Source of the DNA: Ceratodon purpureus
Lineage: Eukaryota > Streptophyta > Bryopsida > Pseudoditrichales > Ditrichaceae
Length of the DNA: 64,000 nucleotides
NCBI GenBank assembly: GCA_014871385.1
Contig: CM026433.1
Coordinates: forward strand, 7,041,528 to 7,105,527
Direction of reading: 5' to 3'
Shown: positions 52,784-64,000 of the stretch, in pieces
How positions within the stretch are numbered: the first letter of the stretch is position 1
How the letters are laid out: each line of letters starts with the position of its first letter
The notes under the pieces: model-generated
Told to the model about the DNA's origin: nothing
The model's database searches: none
What the model saw: only the letters and a program-made list of their open reading frames with translations
Made by a program: the position numbers and the translations under genes

Positions 52784-55420
52784 CTATGCATGATGTGTAA
52801 CACGTTCACGCCCTTCTCGTTCTGCAGCCTCCTCAGGAGTTTCAATCTGGAGGAAAAAAATTAATTAAGTATTTCGCTTATTTCAAGGACTGACAAAGGG
52901 GACCGACAAGCAGCTCCTACACTCTTTCAAAGATCAAAATCTGCAGAATTCAAGGTCAACGCGCCCGCCAAATAATTTGTAAATCTGCTTGCCTGAAGCA
53001 AACAGCAGAGTACCAGAAACGGGGCAACAAATAAAGGAATCACTCTTACCTCACTCAAAGCCTGGAAAACAGCTTTAACAGTGTTATGAGGATGTCTTGA
53101 ACCCACAACCTGCAGCATGTGATTTAGCACGGTATAAAGATACGATAATATCGTACGAAATTGCGTCTCATATTGCCACACGGAAATTTAAATGAACTTT
53201 ACTTCCAAATAACTCAATGCACTTTCGGGAAAAAGATATAGGAACGTACCTTCGACTTCACATTTTTAAAGCCGGCTAAGCGTAAAATGCCCCCGACTGT
53301 ATGGCTGGCCCTCATCCCGGTACCCGAGAGAGCTGGCCACAAATAAATCTGTAACCCAAAAAAAAACTCTCGATGAGAGACCAGGTAAACTCGAGAGAAG
53401 CAAGGTTATAGTGTGTAGCCAAAACCAAATAACTATTAAATCTAGATAAAACTCAACGCAGCAGAAGGAATCATACAACATCTTCCTCACAAAACTAAGG
53501 TAGGCACAGCAGAGTATTATGGTATCATATCTCCAATATCCAGTGCATTTATCTCTCGCTCTCTTGTCTCAGAACATACATACCTTGGTCTGGCCATACT
53601 TGGAGTGTTTCTCATGAAAGACCGTGTGGCCATCAAATCTTTCAAAATAATGCAGATTGCGTAAAGCCCGTGCATAAGCCTGGTCCAATTTCAAAGAATG
53701 GTCAATACCAGCTTGAAGGTCACAATAGACTAGATGACTGACCAAGTTGAAAGAAAGTTACGTCGATCGACCTTCTTGAGAATTGACGTTACAGTCAAAG
53801 CAAAATGACCCACAAGCCCGGCAGTAATTTACTCAATTGCAAAGCGAGAAATAAAACAAAACCTTATCAACGGCTGCTGATACTTCAGCTGACTTGCCCT
53901 TTCCATATCCAGCAACACCATCACCATTCCCGCAAATTACCAGTGCGGTAAAATTTAAAATTCCTCCTCCCTGTAGTACAAGTAATTCCAAACTTAGATT
54001 CCATTCACAAGCAGCCTCCTAGGTCACCCTGTATGAGCACGTTGCAACATGATTTCCTAAGGAATAAATGGAAAGAGATCTCAAATTCGCAGTTCGCATT
54101 ACTAAAATTCAAACCTCTGACTTAAAGTATGAAGCTTGAGATCACAGTTCACGGCAATGTGACGACATGATAACCTTTCGAAACGCCTGATCAGAATGAA
54201 TGGCAGACAATGTGAATCCTAGAAAGAATTTTCGATGGCCAAAACCTTCCTAGTGCAAAAAGGAGGACGCAATCAGGATAATTACCTTAGTCACTTTGCA
54301 TGTTCGATTGACATCAACGACCTTCATGGTAAAGCCCTGAATTGCATGAAGAATCAACACCCATTAGACTTTCAAATTTACTTCCGACTCTTCAACAAAT
54401 TTAAACGAAGCTAGGGCCAGTGCAGTAATATCTAACCTGCTTCCGAGGCCTTCCTTCAGTTTCCGTATTACGAATCTTCAGAGCTTTCTGTAATATAAAG
54501 CGTTGCTTCCTACGCGGAGCATTCTGCAGCTCAAGTTCCAAGCTCGAAAGCTTGCGAGGCTGACTCTCAGCGACAATCTCATTGGCATCATCATCCTCAA
54601 GTGACTCATCATCGAGCTCTTCCTCAATATCAACTTCCTTCGGTCTGAGAAGAGGCTCCTTCTTAGGACCCGCAGCATAATTGTCTGTAACAAAACAGAG
54701 ATGTGTTTTTAATCAATAAATTCCAAACACCACCAATCGAGACATTCCTACACGCAGTAATTTACATCCGCCAGTAAAAATTCACCATCACTAACTGCAA
54801 AATCCAGAAAAAAACCTCCTCCAGTCCGTAAAATAACCCAATCATCACCATCTTCCCAAAATAAAGCTGTGACCCGTAAACAAACCAAACCAAAGACGTC
54901 AAACCTCACCTGAATCAGAAGCAGCTCGAAGAGACAATGAACTTGTCGAAACGCCCTGATCAACAATCAACCATCCAATCACCATATGAATGCCACGAAC
55001 AAAAAATTCCCAAATTAATACACCGTAATCTCTCTCTCTTTCTCCCAATTCACATCCAAAACTTCAACGAAACAAGAAAAAATCGACATCACTCCAAATT
55101 CCCCCAAAAAATCTCCACTAACACCAAAACCCTAATTACCTAACTACAGGGCAACCTCGGAGAAAAACACCACAAAACACACGCACCATTCTCTGCTGCG
55201 CGAAGCCAGTCACCGGATTCAGCAGCTGCGAGGCCGATCCTCCGAGAGGCCTCCAGCAAACATCCCTGGCAAGCGCTGTCTGTGTTGACACCCAGTGAGA
55301 GTGACCTGCATTGCGCCATGCGGAAGTGGATTCCGGGGCAGTTTGTTGCGGTGGAGACGAGGCTGGTGCTCGGATCCTGTGCAGGGCGCGCCACAGGCGC
55401 TGTCCCCTGGCGCTCCACAT
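52784..55420 (-). CDS. uS5m: Mitochondrial ribosomal protein S5 (uS5m), 9 exons
   Basis: Exons are complement 55187-55420, 54910-54955, 54684-54437, 54286-54336, 53863-53970, 53584-53679, 53250-53348, 53050-53109 and 52784-52846, giving 334 aa in frame. The first exon is Arg/Ala/Ser-rich, almost without acidic residues (MWSARGQRLWRALHRIRAPA), which is a mitochondrial presequence. An acidic linker follows. Then comes the S5 N-terminal RNA-binding fold: FTMKVVDVNRTCKVTKGGGI, NFTALVICGNGDGVAGYGKG, and FHEKHSKYGQTKIYLWPA. The C-terminal fold is GTGMRASHTVGGILRLAGF, NVKSKVVGSRHPHNTVKAVF. It is a small-subunit protein near the decoding site. The first donor (GTGCGT) is non-canonical at some positions; others are ordinary. 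Mitochondrial rather than plastid is inferred from the presequence and linker. Confidence 0.92.
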
Positions 55421-56770
55421 CGCGGTGGAGTTGCAGTGTGGGTGGGTTCGGGGGATTTTGTCACGCCATCGCCATTTGGTTTTGTGCTTTCGTGGTTTTC
55501 TGTCTGTCTCTGGGTTTAGGGTTTTGGAGTTTGGATTTAGCGTTCGTCGTATCCAGGTCCCCAAATCCGCCGGAATCAGGTCTCAAGCCACAGGTGGTCG
55601 CAGTGAGGTCTTAAACGGGAAGTTGGGGTGCTGAGTAGAGTTTACTTCGTAGTTACTCATTTTATAGTTTGATTGGGCATGTGATTAGAGAGAGAATTCC
55701 GAGAAAGGTGGAGAGTATTCATAGAACGAAGATTCAAAATGAGATGAGGTTATTCTTGCTTTATAGAAAAGAGAGGTGTAGATTAGTCACAATGGTTGTA
55801 ATGAGGTCTCAAACGTGGCATGAAAGCATAAGAGGCAATTGCAACTTAATGAACAAATATTTTTAAGTACATGTGAAATCTTTCTCATCCTTCTTTTAGT
55901 TTGAAGTGGGCCTTACATAAGATGCCCATTGTAGGAATGAACGCCTCATGATCCATGTCTTTGCATGTTTTGTAATATCTACCATGATTCTAAATTCAAT
56001 TATGAGTTTTTTATGGTACTATTCTCCTTCAAGTATAAATAGGGTTCAGATTTAGAACTTGATACATGAAGTAAAAGTTGTTGCATCATATCTAATTCTC
56101 TGCACCTCTACCATCACTCTATCAACTAAGCATGAAACCTCCATTATCACTCTATCAAATAGGCATTAAATGAATCAAGAAGCAATACAACATGCATTTT
56201 ATGAGGCATATATTATTACCATGAATGATTTGAATGTTCCATATATCAAGATTCCATTATATTCCAAGGTGGTTGTTCACATCTTCAATGTTTTCCTTCA
56301 TTTATTTATTTAGATTTAAGTTCTTTATATATATATATATATATATTTTTTTTATTTTTTTATCTTCATTAATTTTATTCACCTTAAAAAGTAGTGCCAA
56401 TTACCATAACAGCTTTTTGAGCATCTTAGAAGCAAATTTAACGCATTATACCATCTGCATTGACCTGTGAAAGGGACAGATGAAGATGAAGAGTTCCAGG
56501 CTTGTGACCGAAATAAGTTGCATTTCTGAATCAAGTGTGTATAGTCAAATAATAAATCACGCAACAATAACAACGTTAACGGTATCATAGCTTCTCTAGA
56601 ATTATACACCAGTTGGACTTATCATAGAAGTGGTCAACAAGTCTTGCACCCTGTACCTTGGATGCCAACCTATCACCACAAAGAAAATTTTAATCAGTGC
56701 GCTTAAAAAGAATGCAAAGATGTACTGAGGATTTGGGTTTTGTCACGAAACTCACTGCCCCACTGCCTCC
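55421..56770. other. Intergenic DNA with a TA microsatellite
   Basis: The left part is the upstream region of uS5m. A TA run lies at 56324-56346. No gene seen; ORFs at 55282-55634 are antisense or upstream shadows of the uS5m first exon. Confidence 0.45.
56324..56346. repeat. TA microsatellite
   Basis: About eleven TA units followed by a T-run. Confidence 0.9.
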
Positions 56771-59700
56771 TTAAACATCAAAAGCAATGGGAGAAACATT
56801 AAAAGCACAAGGAACTACAGATTTATCAAGTATCACAACAGTGCATGTCCTGATTGTTTCAGAAAGTGAAGGCAAGGAACGGTACCTTTGTAGTTCTCCT
56901 TCAACAAAACAATGATAATAGCGATTGTACACCAAAGCACGTTTGACATCGTCTTTCTTCGCCAGCCCATCAGCGAGAGCTGCAGCTGATGCACCTCCTA
57001 TTTCTGCTCTATGATATGGGAGGTGCCAGGGCACAAAATACTCCTGCTGCTCTGCCTCGCCAACTATACCAGCATCTGAACTCAAGGACTCATCTCCGAC
57101 GTCCTGTTGTGGGGTATCAGCCTCACCCACGCTTCGGCCCAACTGTGCTGCCTCCAGCACAGTGTCTTTAGGCGTGTTTTCACATGGATTCGCTGAGGAA
57201 ATCTGGCTTTCTCCTTCGTTAATGCTCTTGAGGGAATTTATTGACAAGTTCCTTTGGAAAGTGGTCCCTGTATCAGCAACCCACTCTTCCGTGTACTTAC
57301 AAGTTAACGGTGTCCACTTGGTCAGTAATTTCTTGTCTTCTTGTTCCACAGCCCACACTGTAAAAAGAACTCTGCCTTTCGGGCGAACAACTCTGAGCAA
57401 CTCTTCTATAGCACGTATCCTTCGCTCCTCATTGCTCAAATGATGCAAGACCGCAATGGAAATGCCAGCATCGCAGAATCCCGTTCTATGTGGCAAGTGT
57501 AATGCATCTGCCACAAATACTTCATGACCGTGCTGCGCACAGATACCTATCAAAGGAGGGCTGATGTCGCATCCAACAAAAAAACAATTCTTGTTGAATC
57601 CTAAGTACTTTCCATTCCCACACCCAGCATCAGCAACGACCGAGCCAGGTTCCAATGACTCCAAAAATAATGCCACTTTTGGCCATTTTGCAAATCTTGT
57701 ATCACTAAAATGAGGAGCGATAGCATTGTACACCTTGTGCACATAGCGCTTTTCAATTTCAGGAGTAGCTGCATTGAAGTGCTTCGGTTGGCTGCCCGTC
57801 TCCACAGGTATGTAGGGGATCTCGTTGCTGAAATCCCCCTCTTCAGGGGAATCTACAGATGCGTATCCTTTTGTTCCCTCGTCAATTGAACAGCGAGAAC
57901 TGTCAAGAGCAAGCGTACGAGTATCTGACAATTGAGAGTCACAGTGCTCAATGAAAGTGCAACTACAAGGACCTGGCCTCACCTGCCAACACAAAACAAG
58001 TGATCAGTCATTGCTATATAAATAAGGGTGACACTAATTCCAGAGTACCTAGATAAAAAATACGATTAGTTTCAACTCCTACGATTAGTTTCAACTCCTA
58101 CGATTAGTTTCAACTCTTATGACAGCGTGAGCATTTTCGGAGTTAAGGAGAAAAATTCTACAAATAAAAAAAATAGAAAGCCAGATATAACACGTACCTT
58201 CCTGAAAGTGAAAGAAACTCGTCGAGTGCCTCGATCTAATACTTGGCCATTCACATTGTCAATCTGTAGACAGACGTCCACGTCTCGAGTTATGTACAAC
58301 TGAATACATTCCTGTTCAAATTAGAATCAAATAGACATGCTGAACGCAAGTGTACCAAATTGCACTACTCTTGTAATCAATGAAAGATGAAAACAGTACC
58401 TTGTGATGAGGTATGTAGTGATGCCAGGCATAACGTGCCTCCCCAGACAAAATCAGCAGTGATCTCTGAGGGAGAAAAAGAGCCTTGCGGATCACCTCTA
58501 CTGATTTATTCGGTAAACAATCATCCTTCTGCCCATTCATTGATTCGGAGTTTCCGTACGATTCATCTCTCATATCTTCGTTGTCATCCGCCGGGGAATC
58601 ACCTCTATTGATATACTTCCGGAACTCCATTATACAAGGGCCACCCAGCGACAGAGAGAGAATGGAGCCCTCAAATGCTGAATGTGTGTCAATGTGCGGC
58701 GAGAGTCCAACACCCCTTGGATACTCGTTCACCTGTAAATATCAGGACATCATAAACCCATAAGGACTTACATGCACTAGCCAACTGACACTGCTACTGA
58801 CATAATGTTAAAAGATTGAGAGATTTGTTAAAATACAAATCCTTAACAGGCTAAAACAGGAAAATGTGCATACTTACGGTAAGTTGATCAAATGGAAGGG
58901 TTGGCTCTTTGGCATTTCTAATGTCGGGAACCAAAGAAATCTTCTTGAGAACTGGCTCCGAAACTGACGGTAGCTCTCCAAGTCTCTGAGTCAAGTCCAC
59001 ATTCCTAGTCTGTAAAAAATGCACACAACCATAAGAGAGCTACACTTAAGGGGTGATTGCAGCTTCTAAAAAGAGCAGAAAGAGGACAGAAATGAATGCT
59101 AACAACGACAGCCACTTGCGCGCAAATAAAATGAATTATCGAAATAACAAGGAGGATTCATCCGCATGAGAAACTCAAAATTTATTGGCACATTTTGAGT
59201 ATAGTGAATTATTCATTCGAAGAATACTGCAATAAAGAAGATACAAATTCTTGTAAACACAGACAGTGAAAGACTACCCCTGCACATGGTACACAAGAAA
59301 GAGGTAAATTAAGGACCTTATACAAAAACTCGTACCCATAGTGCTGTACCCTCCTTTTCGCAAGGGTTTGCCAGGGCCTCTCATCCACCTCGTGCAACAG
59401 CTCCTGCAAAGAAAATTCGAAAATAAATCTTCTAATCACATTAATTATCATAGTTCATAACCCAACACTTCTAACTCAGCAGAAACATAAAGTACGAAAG
59501 ACTTCAATGAGAAAGTGTTCAGTTAAGGACCTGTTCTTCTTCTGAAGTGATAAAGTCAGTGTATAACGTAAGCCCTGGTATACCAACATCCACACTTGAC
59601 ATGGAAACCACAACCTGTTCTCCTGCCTAGAACACAAGCCACTATCCACGGTGAGTCTTCTGAGCGGGTTCTTGGTGATCAAGGTTTTAAATTAATTCCA

Positions 59701-60217
59701 GTTCCATAGCTCGAAGACAAACATGTGCTCACTTTGCAACAATAGAATAGACATACCAATCATCCATTCCAGAGTAGCCAAATATAGAGTGACTTGGATG
59801 ATCTTGAATGGTTAAGATTCAAATGAATCAATTACTTCTTATTAAGATTAACACATCTGGACAAAGTGATGAGTAAAGTGGCAAACTCACAGAGGGCTGC
59901 GTCTGCGGCACAGCATGTTGAATAACCATCACCCGACCTTCAAGAGCATCACATGCCACTGAATTCCACGCACCACGGGCAGCAACCGCGTTATCAACAC
60001 TGTCATACGAAACGTACACCCTCGATCCGCTGGTACCAGCTGGTTGCACATTCACAACAGGACCAAAAACTTCGAACGCTTTCTTAATATCACTATATGA
60101 TATTCCCACAGCTGGCCCGCAGTTCGCCACGTACAAATACGCCGTCGGCACCCCATGTGCTGGCTTGCCGAATGTGATCTGTGGCATTTCCTCCATGCTG
60201 TAGTTTTCCATTCTCAT
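56771..60217 (-). CDS. ALKBH8: ALKBH8 homologue: RRM + AlkB + TRM9 methyltransferase (7 exons)
   Basis: Exons are complement 59891-60217, 59531-59626, 59317-59403, 58878-59009, 58400-58732, 58198-58311 and 56771-57982, all phase 0; product 766 aa. It modifies wobble uridine in tRNA: the methyltransferase makes mcm5U (with TRM112) and the AlkB domain hydroxylates it. An RRM (AYLYVANCG ... SRVYVSYDS) spans about 19-105. AlkB carries HID at 227-229, the second His in YAWHHYIPHH, and RRVSFTFRK for 2-oxoglutarate. The sequence runs straight on through VRPGPCSCTF-EHCDSQ into the methyltransferase: DAGCGNGK at 481-488, ISIAVLHHLS, and the TRM9-type end YFVPWHLPYH with NRYYHCFVEGEL. All catalytic residues seen are intact. 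AlkB end and methyltransferase share one exon, so the fusion is not a model artefact. Confidence 0.95.
58062..58118. repeat. Three tandem 19-bp units in the last ALKBH8 intron
   Basis: ACGATTAGTTTCAACTCCT is repeated at 58062-58080 and 58081-58099, and with one change (CTT) at 58100-58118, inside the intron 57983-58197. Confidence 0.9.
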
Positions 60218-61194
60218 TCACACGAGGTCTTCCCAATCTGTTCGATGCAGGAAGAGATAGTTCACCAATAATACACAGTTCAAAAATCCCACACTCTACA
60301 CAAGGGATGTCTAGGACAGTGCTGTAGCTAGATTAACACATTAAGAGACGATGACTGACGCGCTGCAAAAGTCCTAAATCTAAAGAGAAATGCAAGCCAA
60401 TAACCAAACTATTCCTGAATCATAAATACCTACTAAATTCAACACCGAACCAGTCGAACAGGGTCCAAATTTCCAGAATACTACACTCAACCCCCTTGAT
60501 TCAAAATCCCCAAGTTCTAATACACGTAAAAGCCAAAACCTTACAAATGCAGCTCGTGTGTAATTTCCTCAGCCGAGCTTCACAGACAGAATCGGACAAA
60601 TCAAATGAGGAGATTCAAATGCCATCCGCAATTCTGCTCCATATTCTACCCTGTTGCATAAAAACCCAGTCCTTAATTCAGAAACAAACACCAACGTCTG
60701 TGAATTTGCACCAAAACCTCTTAAAACCCTTAAACCCTAAACAGAACTCACATGTCCAAAACCCTAAAACCGCGATTCATGTCAATCCACTCAATCAAGA
60801 GAAACCCATCCATACTGTAAACAATTCTAGTACAGAATGCACACAGAAATCAAAAAACCCAAACGACAGACGCGACATACAGAGCTGAGATCAGAAAGCT
60901 GCAGAAACTTCGATACTGAAGCTCTAAACACGCCGTGAAAGATGGATAGTGGAGCTAAAAGAATTGGGTAACTTGGCAGGGAAGTACGTTAAGGTTAAGA
61001 AGCGGGAATCGCACCTTCGGCACCAAGAATGTGAGAAATTTGTGCAAGAAATTTGTTGAAGGATGGGAGTTGATGGTGTTGGCATGTCTGCAGAAACGGC
61101 GACGATGGCCCATTGGACGAAAGTTTTGGTTCGACGAGAAGATGGGTTTTGTCGTCCGGGTTGTTTTGGTGTAGTTTTCATGGTGTGGAGTTTG
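60218..61194 (-). promoter_or_regulatory. Upstream region of ALKBH8
   Basis: No gene seen. Plus- and minus-strand ORFs (60496-60888, 60924-61181) lack family likeness; the latter may be part of the ALKBH8 5' leader. Confidence 0.4.
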
Positions 61195-61292
61195 TTGGAT
61201 TTTGTGTGTTGGATTTTGTGAGTTGGATTTTGTGTGTTGGATTTTGTGTGTTGGATTTTGTGTGTTGGATTTTGTGAGTTGGATTTTGGGTA
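61195..61292. repeat. 14-bp minisatellite, seven units
   Basis: TTGGATTTTGTGTG or TTGGATTTTGTGAG repeated without gaps; the last unit ends GGGTA. The alternation TG/AG/TG/TG/TG/AG suggests segmental duplication of units. Confidence 0.92.
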
Positions 61293-61814
61293 GTGGGAGG
61301 TTAGTTTTGGAGGTTAGTTTCTTGTTGGAGGAGCGAGTAGGGTCTTAGTTTCGAGTTTCGTGAGGTTGTGATGTTGATTAGAAAGACGGGTTATGTTTTG
61401 AATGATTAGTGAGAAGGATATTAGGAAAAGAGATTGATAGAAAATGAACAAAAAATGGTAATTTATGTGAATTTTGTCTTTTTTACTTTGAAGGTGAGAA
61501 GTTGTGGAGAAACTCGTAAGGGCTATGAATTATCGTTGAGAAGTCAACATTTGGAATTCAATGGTTTTGGATATAGTGCAAAGTTAGGAAGTGCAACAAA
61601 GTAAAGTGTTTTTTTATTTAGAAATTTCTAAATGTGGCTTCTATTCAGTAGTTGCGAGAATTTTGGCCAACTGACTTCCGAATTTTGAATTAGGCCCCCC
61701 TCTTGAGATGAAATTGAAGAAATTGTAAGCTTATGAAATAAAAATATTGTTCGTGTCATTTCTTCCTTTCTCCTCTATAGGACTAAAATAAATTCAATTA
61801 TAAAGCAACATTCT

Positions 61815-62685
61815 TTAACCCCTAAAGGACAATCATCCACATTTGGGCTTTTTTGGAATTTGGGCATGTACCTATGAATGCAATTTACATCGGGATTTTC
61901 TGAAATTTTTATTGAAGGTGGGCCGTTCGGAGATCTTTGTGTGCATATTTTTATTTTTCAATTCCGACATCCGGATCAAAAGTTATGAAGGTTTAAGTGT
62001 CAAACGCTGCTCGTTGGGCAGTTGCTGAAATTTTCTAAGCCACTGTGAATGCAACAAATTCTGCCCAAAATTGCCCAAAATTGCGAAAATCTGCGAAAAT
62101 CTGCCCAAAGACAAAACTTTGAAATTCCACCAAAAATTGAGATTTTAATATTTTTCAAAAATAAAAAATTTCTATGTATAGAGAAGGCAGTAGAGCATGT
62201 TTCCACCGTTCGGATTTTTAATCCAATTTTTTTTCATATGCTATTTTTATTGCCCAAAAACGGCCTTTGTTTGTGAATTTCAGTATACCCCCTAGCGGAA
62301 AATGATTTTTTTGGCAACCTTCCACAAATTTTTTGAATATAATTTTTTTTAACACAATTAGCTAACTTAGTCTTCTTTGACGTGCATCAAAACCCCCAAA
62401 ATCCAGAAAGCAAAAAAATGGTTTTTTGAGCCTTCAAAACTCTGCTGATCCCTTTTTGCGCAGGGGAAAAAAACTTGTTTTTCAGCTTTGAACAATATGA
62501 TCTTGCAATTGGTGAAGAATGAGTGTGTGAGATTTGGTGGAAATGTAGACATAGAAGTCAGCTAAAAGATCTTACGGTTAGATGTACTAAAAAAGACCCT
62601 AAGTTTTCAGAATTCACCTTGCTTTGAAGAGGGGCTGTTTTGAGGCAGTTTTGATGAAATATACCCTCAGAACTATAGGGGTTAA
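61815..62685. mobile_element. TTAA-flanked inverted-repeat element, copy 2
   Basis: The element is 61819-62681 with TTAA at 61815-61818 and 62682-62685, and CCCCTA at both ends in inverse orientation. Its right half shares ordered blocks with copy 1 (26202-27259): ATCTAACCGTA-GATCT, CAAGATCATA-TGTTCAAA-like and a run of T after AAAAA-AAG. The two are therefore diverged members of one family. No transposase is encoded. Confidence 0.45.
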
Positions 62686-64000
62686 TTTTTTTCAATTTTA
62701 AAGTCTTCCATTGGTTGAGATTTCTTTCTTCAAGGCTTCTCACCTTTAATGTGAAAAGGCCATAATAGAAAATGACACATTAGATGCTTTTCTTGGATGT
62801 AAGCAAATCTTAGGAAATTGATAGACATTAATAACTATTTCAAAAATTTACTTGGTATCCTTATAAAAAATATCTTCTGAAGTACATTAGAATTTGTAAA
62901 TAGGACCCAATTAAAACATAGTTTATTAGTAATACTTGCACCAATCCTGTAAAAGGTTTACCTTAAAGTTAATTGTTCCCCATATTTCACCCAATCCACT
63001 CTTCTCCTTTTCATACAATGGTACAAAGAAATGAATCAAGATTTCTCCATCCCCATATTCCTACGAGTAATTTGGAATCAAGTTCTTCTTGTTAACAAAG
63101 CAGCAATGTTTGTGATTTGAACGTCTTTGTCATTGATTTCATATCATATTCGTTCAAATATTACCATGCCACTTCAGCTATGCAAACCAATGAACTTAAA
63201 AGAGGGAGTAATGCAGGACTCCTAAATCACCGGCCAGCGCGTGCTACGCATGAGTTCCCATATTATTTGAGCTGAAGGTGGATAATTATTTATAAATATG
63301 ACACACAAGATCGACTTCTATCAAGCACAAACCATATCCGCATGTGTAATAAACCATTCTACAATATCATAAGCGAAGCAAAAGTCTACCAGAAATACAA
63401 ACAGTTGAAAAATTGTGATATTTACAAAGCTCGCATTGACTCCGAGCACGCCGCGCTCACTGTATCTGTAAGCTTTGAAGAAACCATCTAAGTTAGCCTA
63501 GACAAGATAGCAGTAGAAATAGGCTGATATCACTGTGAGGCTACTCAGTTGATACGTGATCTCCTGGTGCTGATGCATGAGTTAATGCATGACGGTAGAG
63601 TTAGACAAGGAACTGGTATTGGCGTCTCATATCACTACTCAAACTAAGGAGCTAGTCATCATCACGAGAAGCCTAAGGTTCCAGGAACGGTGATCCATCT
63701 CATATTAGATATGATATTGTTCAATCAACTGATATGGAGTGGCTTCCGAGCAGCGAGTACTGTCATGTAAACAGGTGCTGGTACAAACATATCAAATGCA
63801 GCCGAGCTCGATAACACCTCCAACACTTCCTTACTGATCCTGTCCTTTTCCAAGTCCAGACATAACGCTTTGCATTTTGTATGCCATTCGTAAATGAGAA
63901 AGCTGAGGATGAATCACAAATGAAGACTGCTCCAGTACCCTCTTGAATGAGATCGTTCGACAAAAAAGGGGAGAAAACCGTTAATCGTATTTCATATCCT
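62686..64000. other. Intergenic DNA to the window edge, no gene seen
   Basis: Short ORFs only, including 63763-63963 on the minus strand, with no family likeness. A gene starting beyond the edge cannot be excluded. Confidence 0.4.

Overview
The window is nuclear DNA of a land plant. The genes have short exons with GT-AG introns, and the families are typically plant: a class III peroxidase, an MKK4/5-type MAPKK, a YAK1 kinase with a long disordered tail, and a Dof-like factor. A complete gene for a flagellar coiled-coil protein (CFAP73/CCDC42 family) points to a lineage with swimming sperm. With gene-poor AT-rich spacers, this best fits a bryophyte, probably a moss. The species cannot be fixed from the sequence alone.

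Layout. At 1-0.9 kb is the 3' end of a divergent Dof-like gene. At 3.2-4.6 kb is a class III peroxidase (minus strand). At 5.3-13.2 kb is a complete Mutator-like (MULE) DNA transposon: ~348-bp terminal inverted repeats that are almost identical, a 9-bp target duplication, an intact four-exon transposase (923 aa, DDE + SWIM) and a convergent intact four-exon accessory gene (844 aa, C2HC finger, no family I recognise). At 13.3-19 kb is sparse sequence with a few weak ORFs. At 19.1-21.5 kb is the CFAP73-like gene. At 21.5-29.2 kb is AT-rich repeat territory with a TTAA-flanked inverted-repeat element, a foldback element, three copies of a ~250-300-bp dispersed repeat and a degenerate tandem array. 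At 30.2-31.3 kb is an intronless MAPKK. At 32.9 kb is a glycoside-hydrolase-3 relic, and at 33.2-34.3 kb an HTATIP2/TIP30-like SDR. At 36.9-44.6 kb is a 17-exon YAK1 kinase. At 49.9-51.2 kb is a frame-broken F-box gene. At 52.8-55.4 kb is a nine-exon mitochondrial ribosomal protein S5 gene. At 56.8-60.2 kb is a seven-exon ALKBH8 gene with RRM, AlkB and TRM9-type methyltransferase domains in one polypeptide. At 61.8-62.7 kb is a second TTAA-flanked element related to the first.

The host genes are an ordinary plant mixture with no operon-like logic. The coordinated system is the MULE: two convergent genes whose 5' ends lie beside the two TIRs, as in maize MuDR, but with a second gene that does not look like MURB. 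All spliced models below were built by hand from reading frame, intron phase and GT/AG sites. Every one closes in frame, but none has transcript support here.
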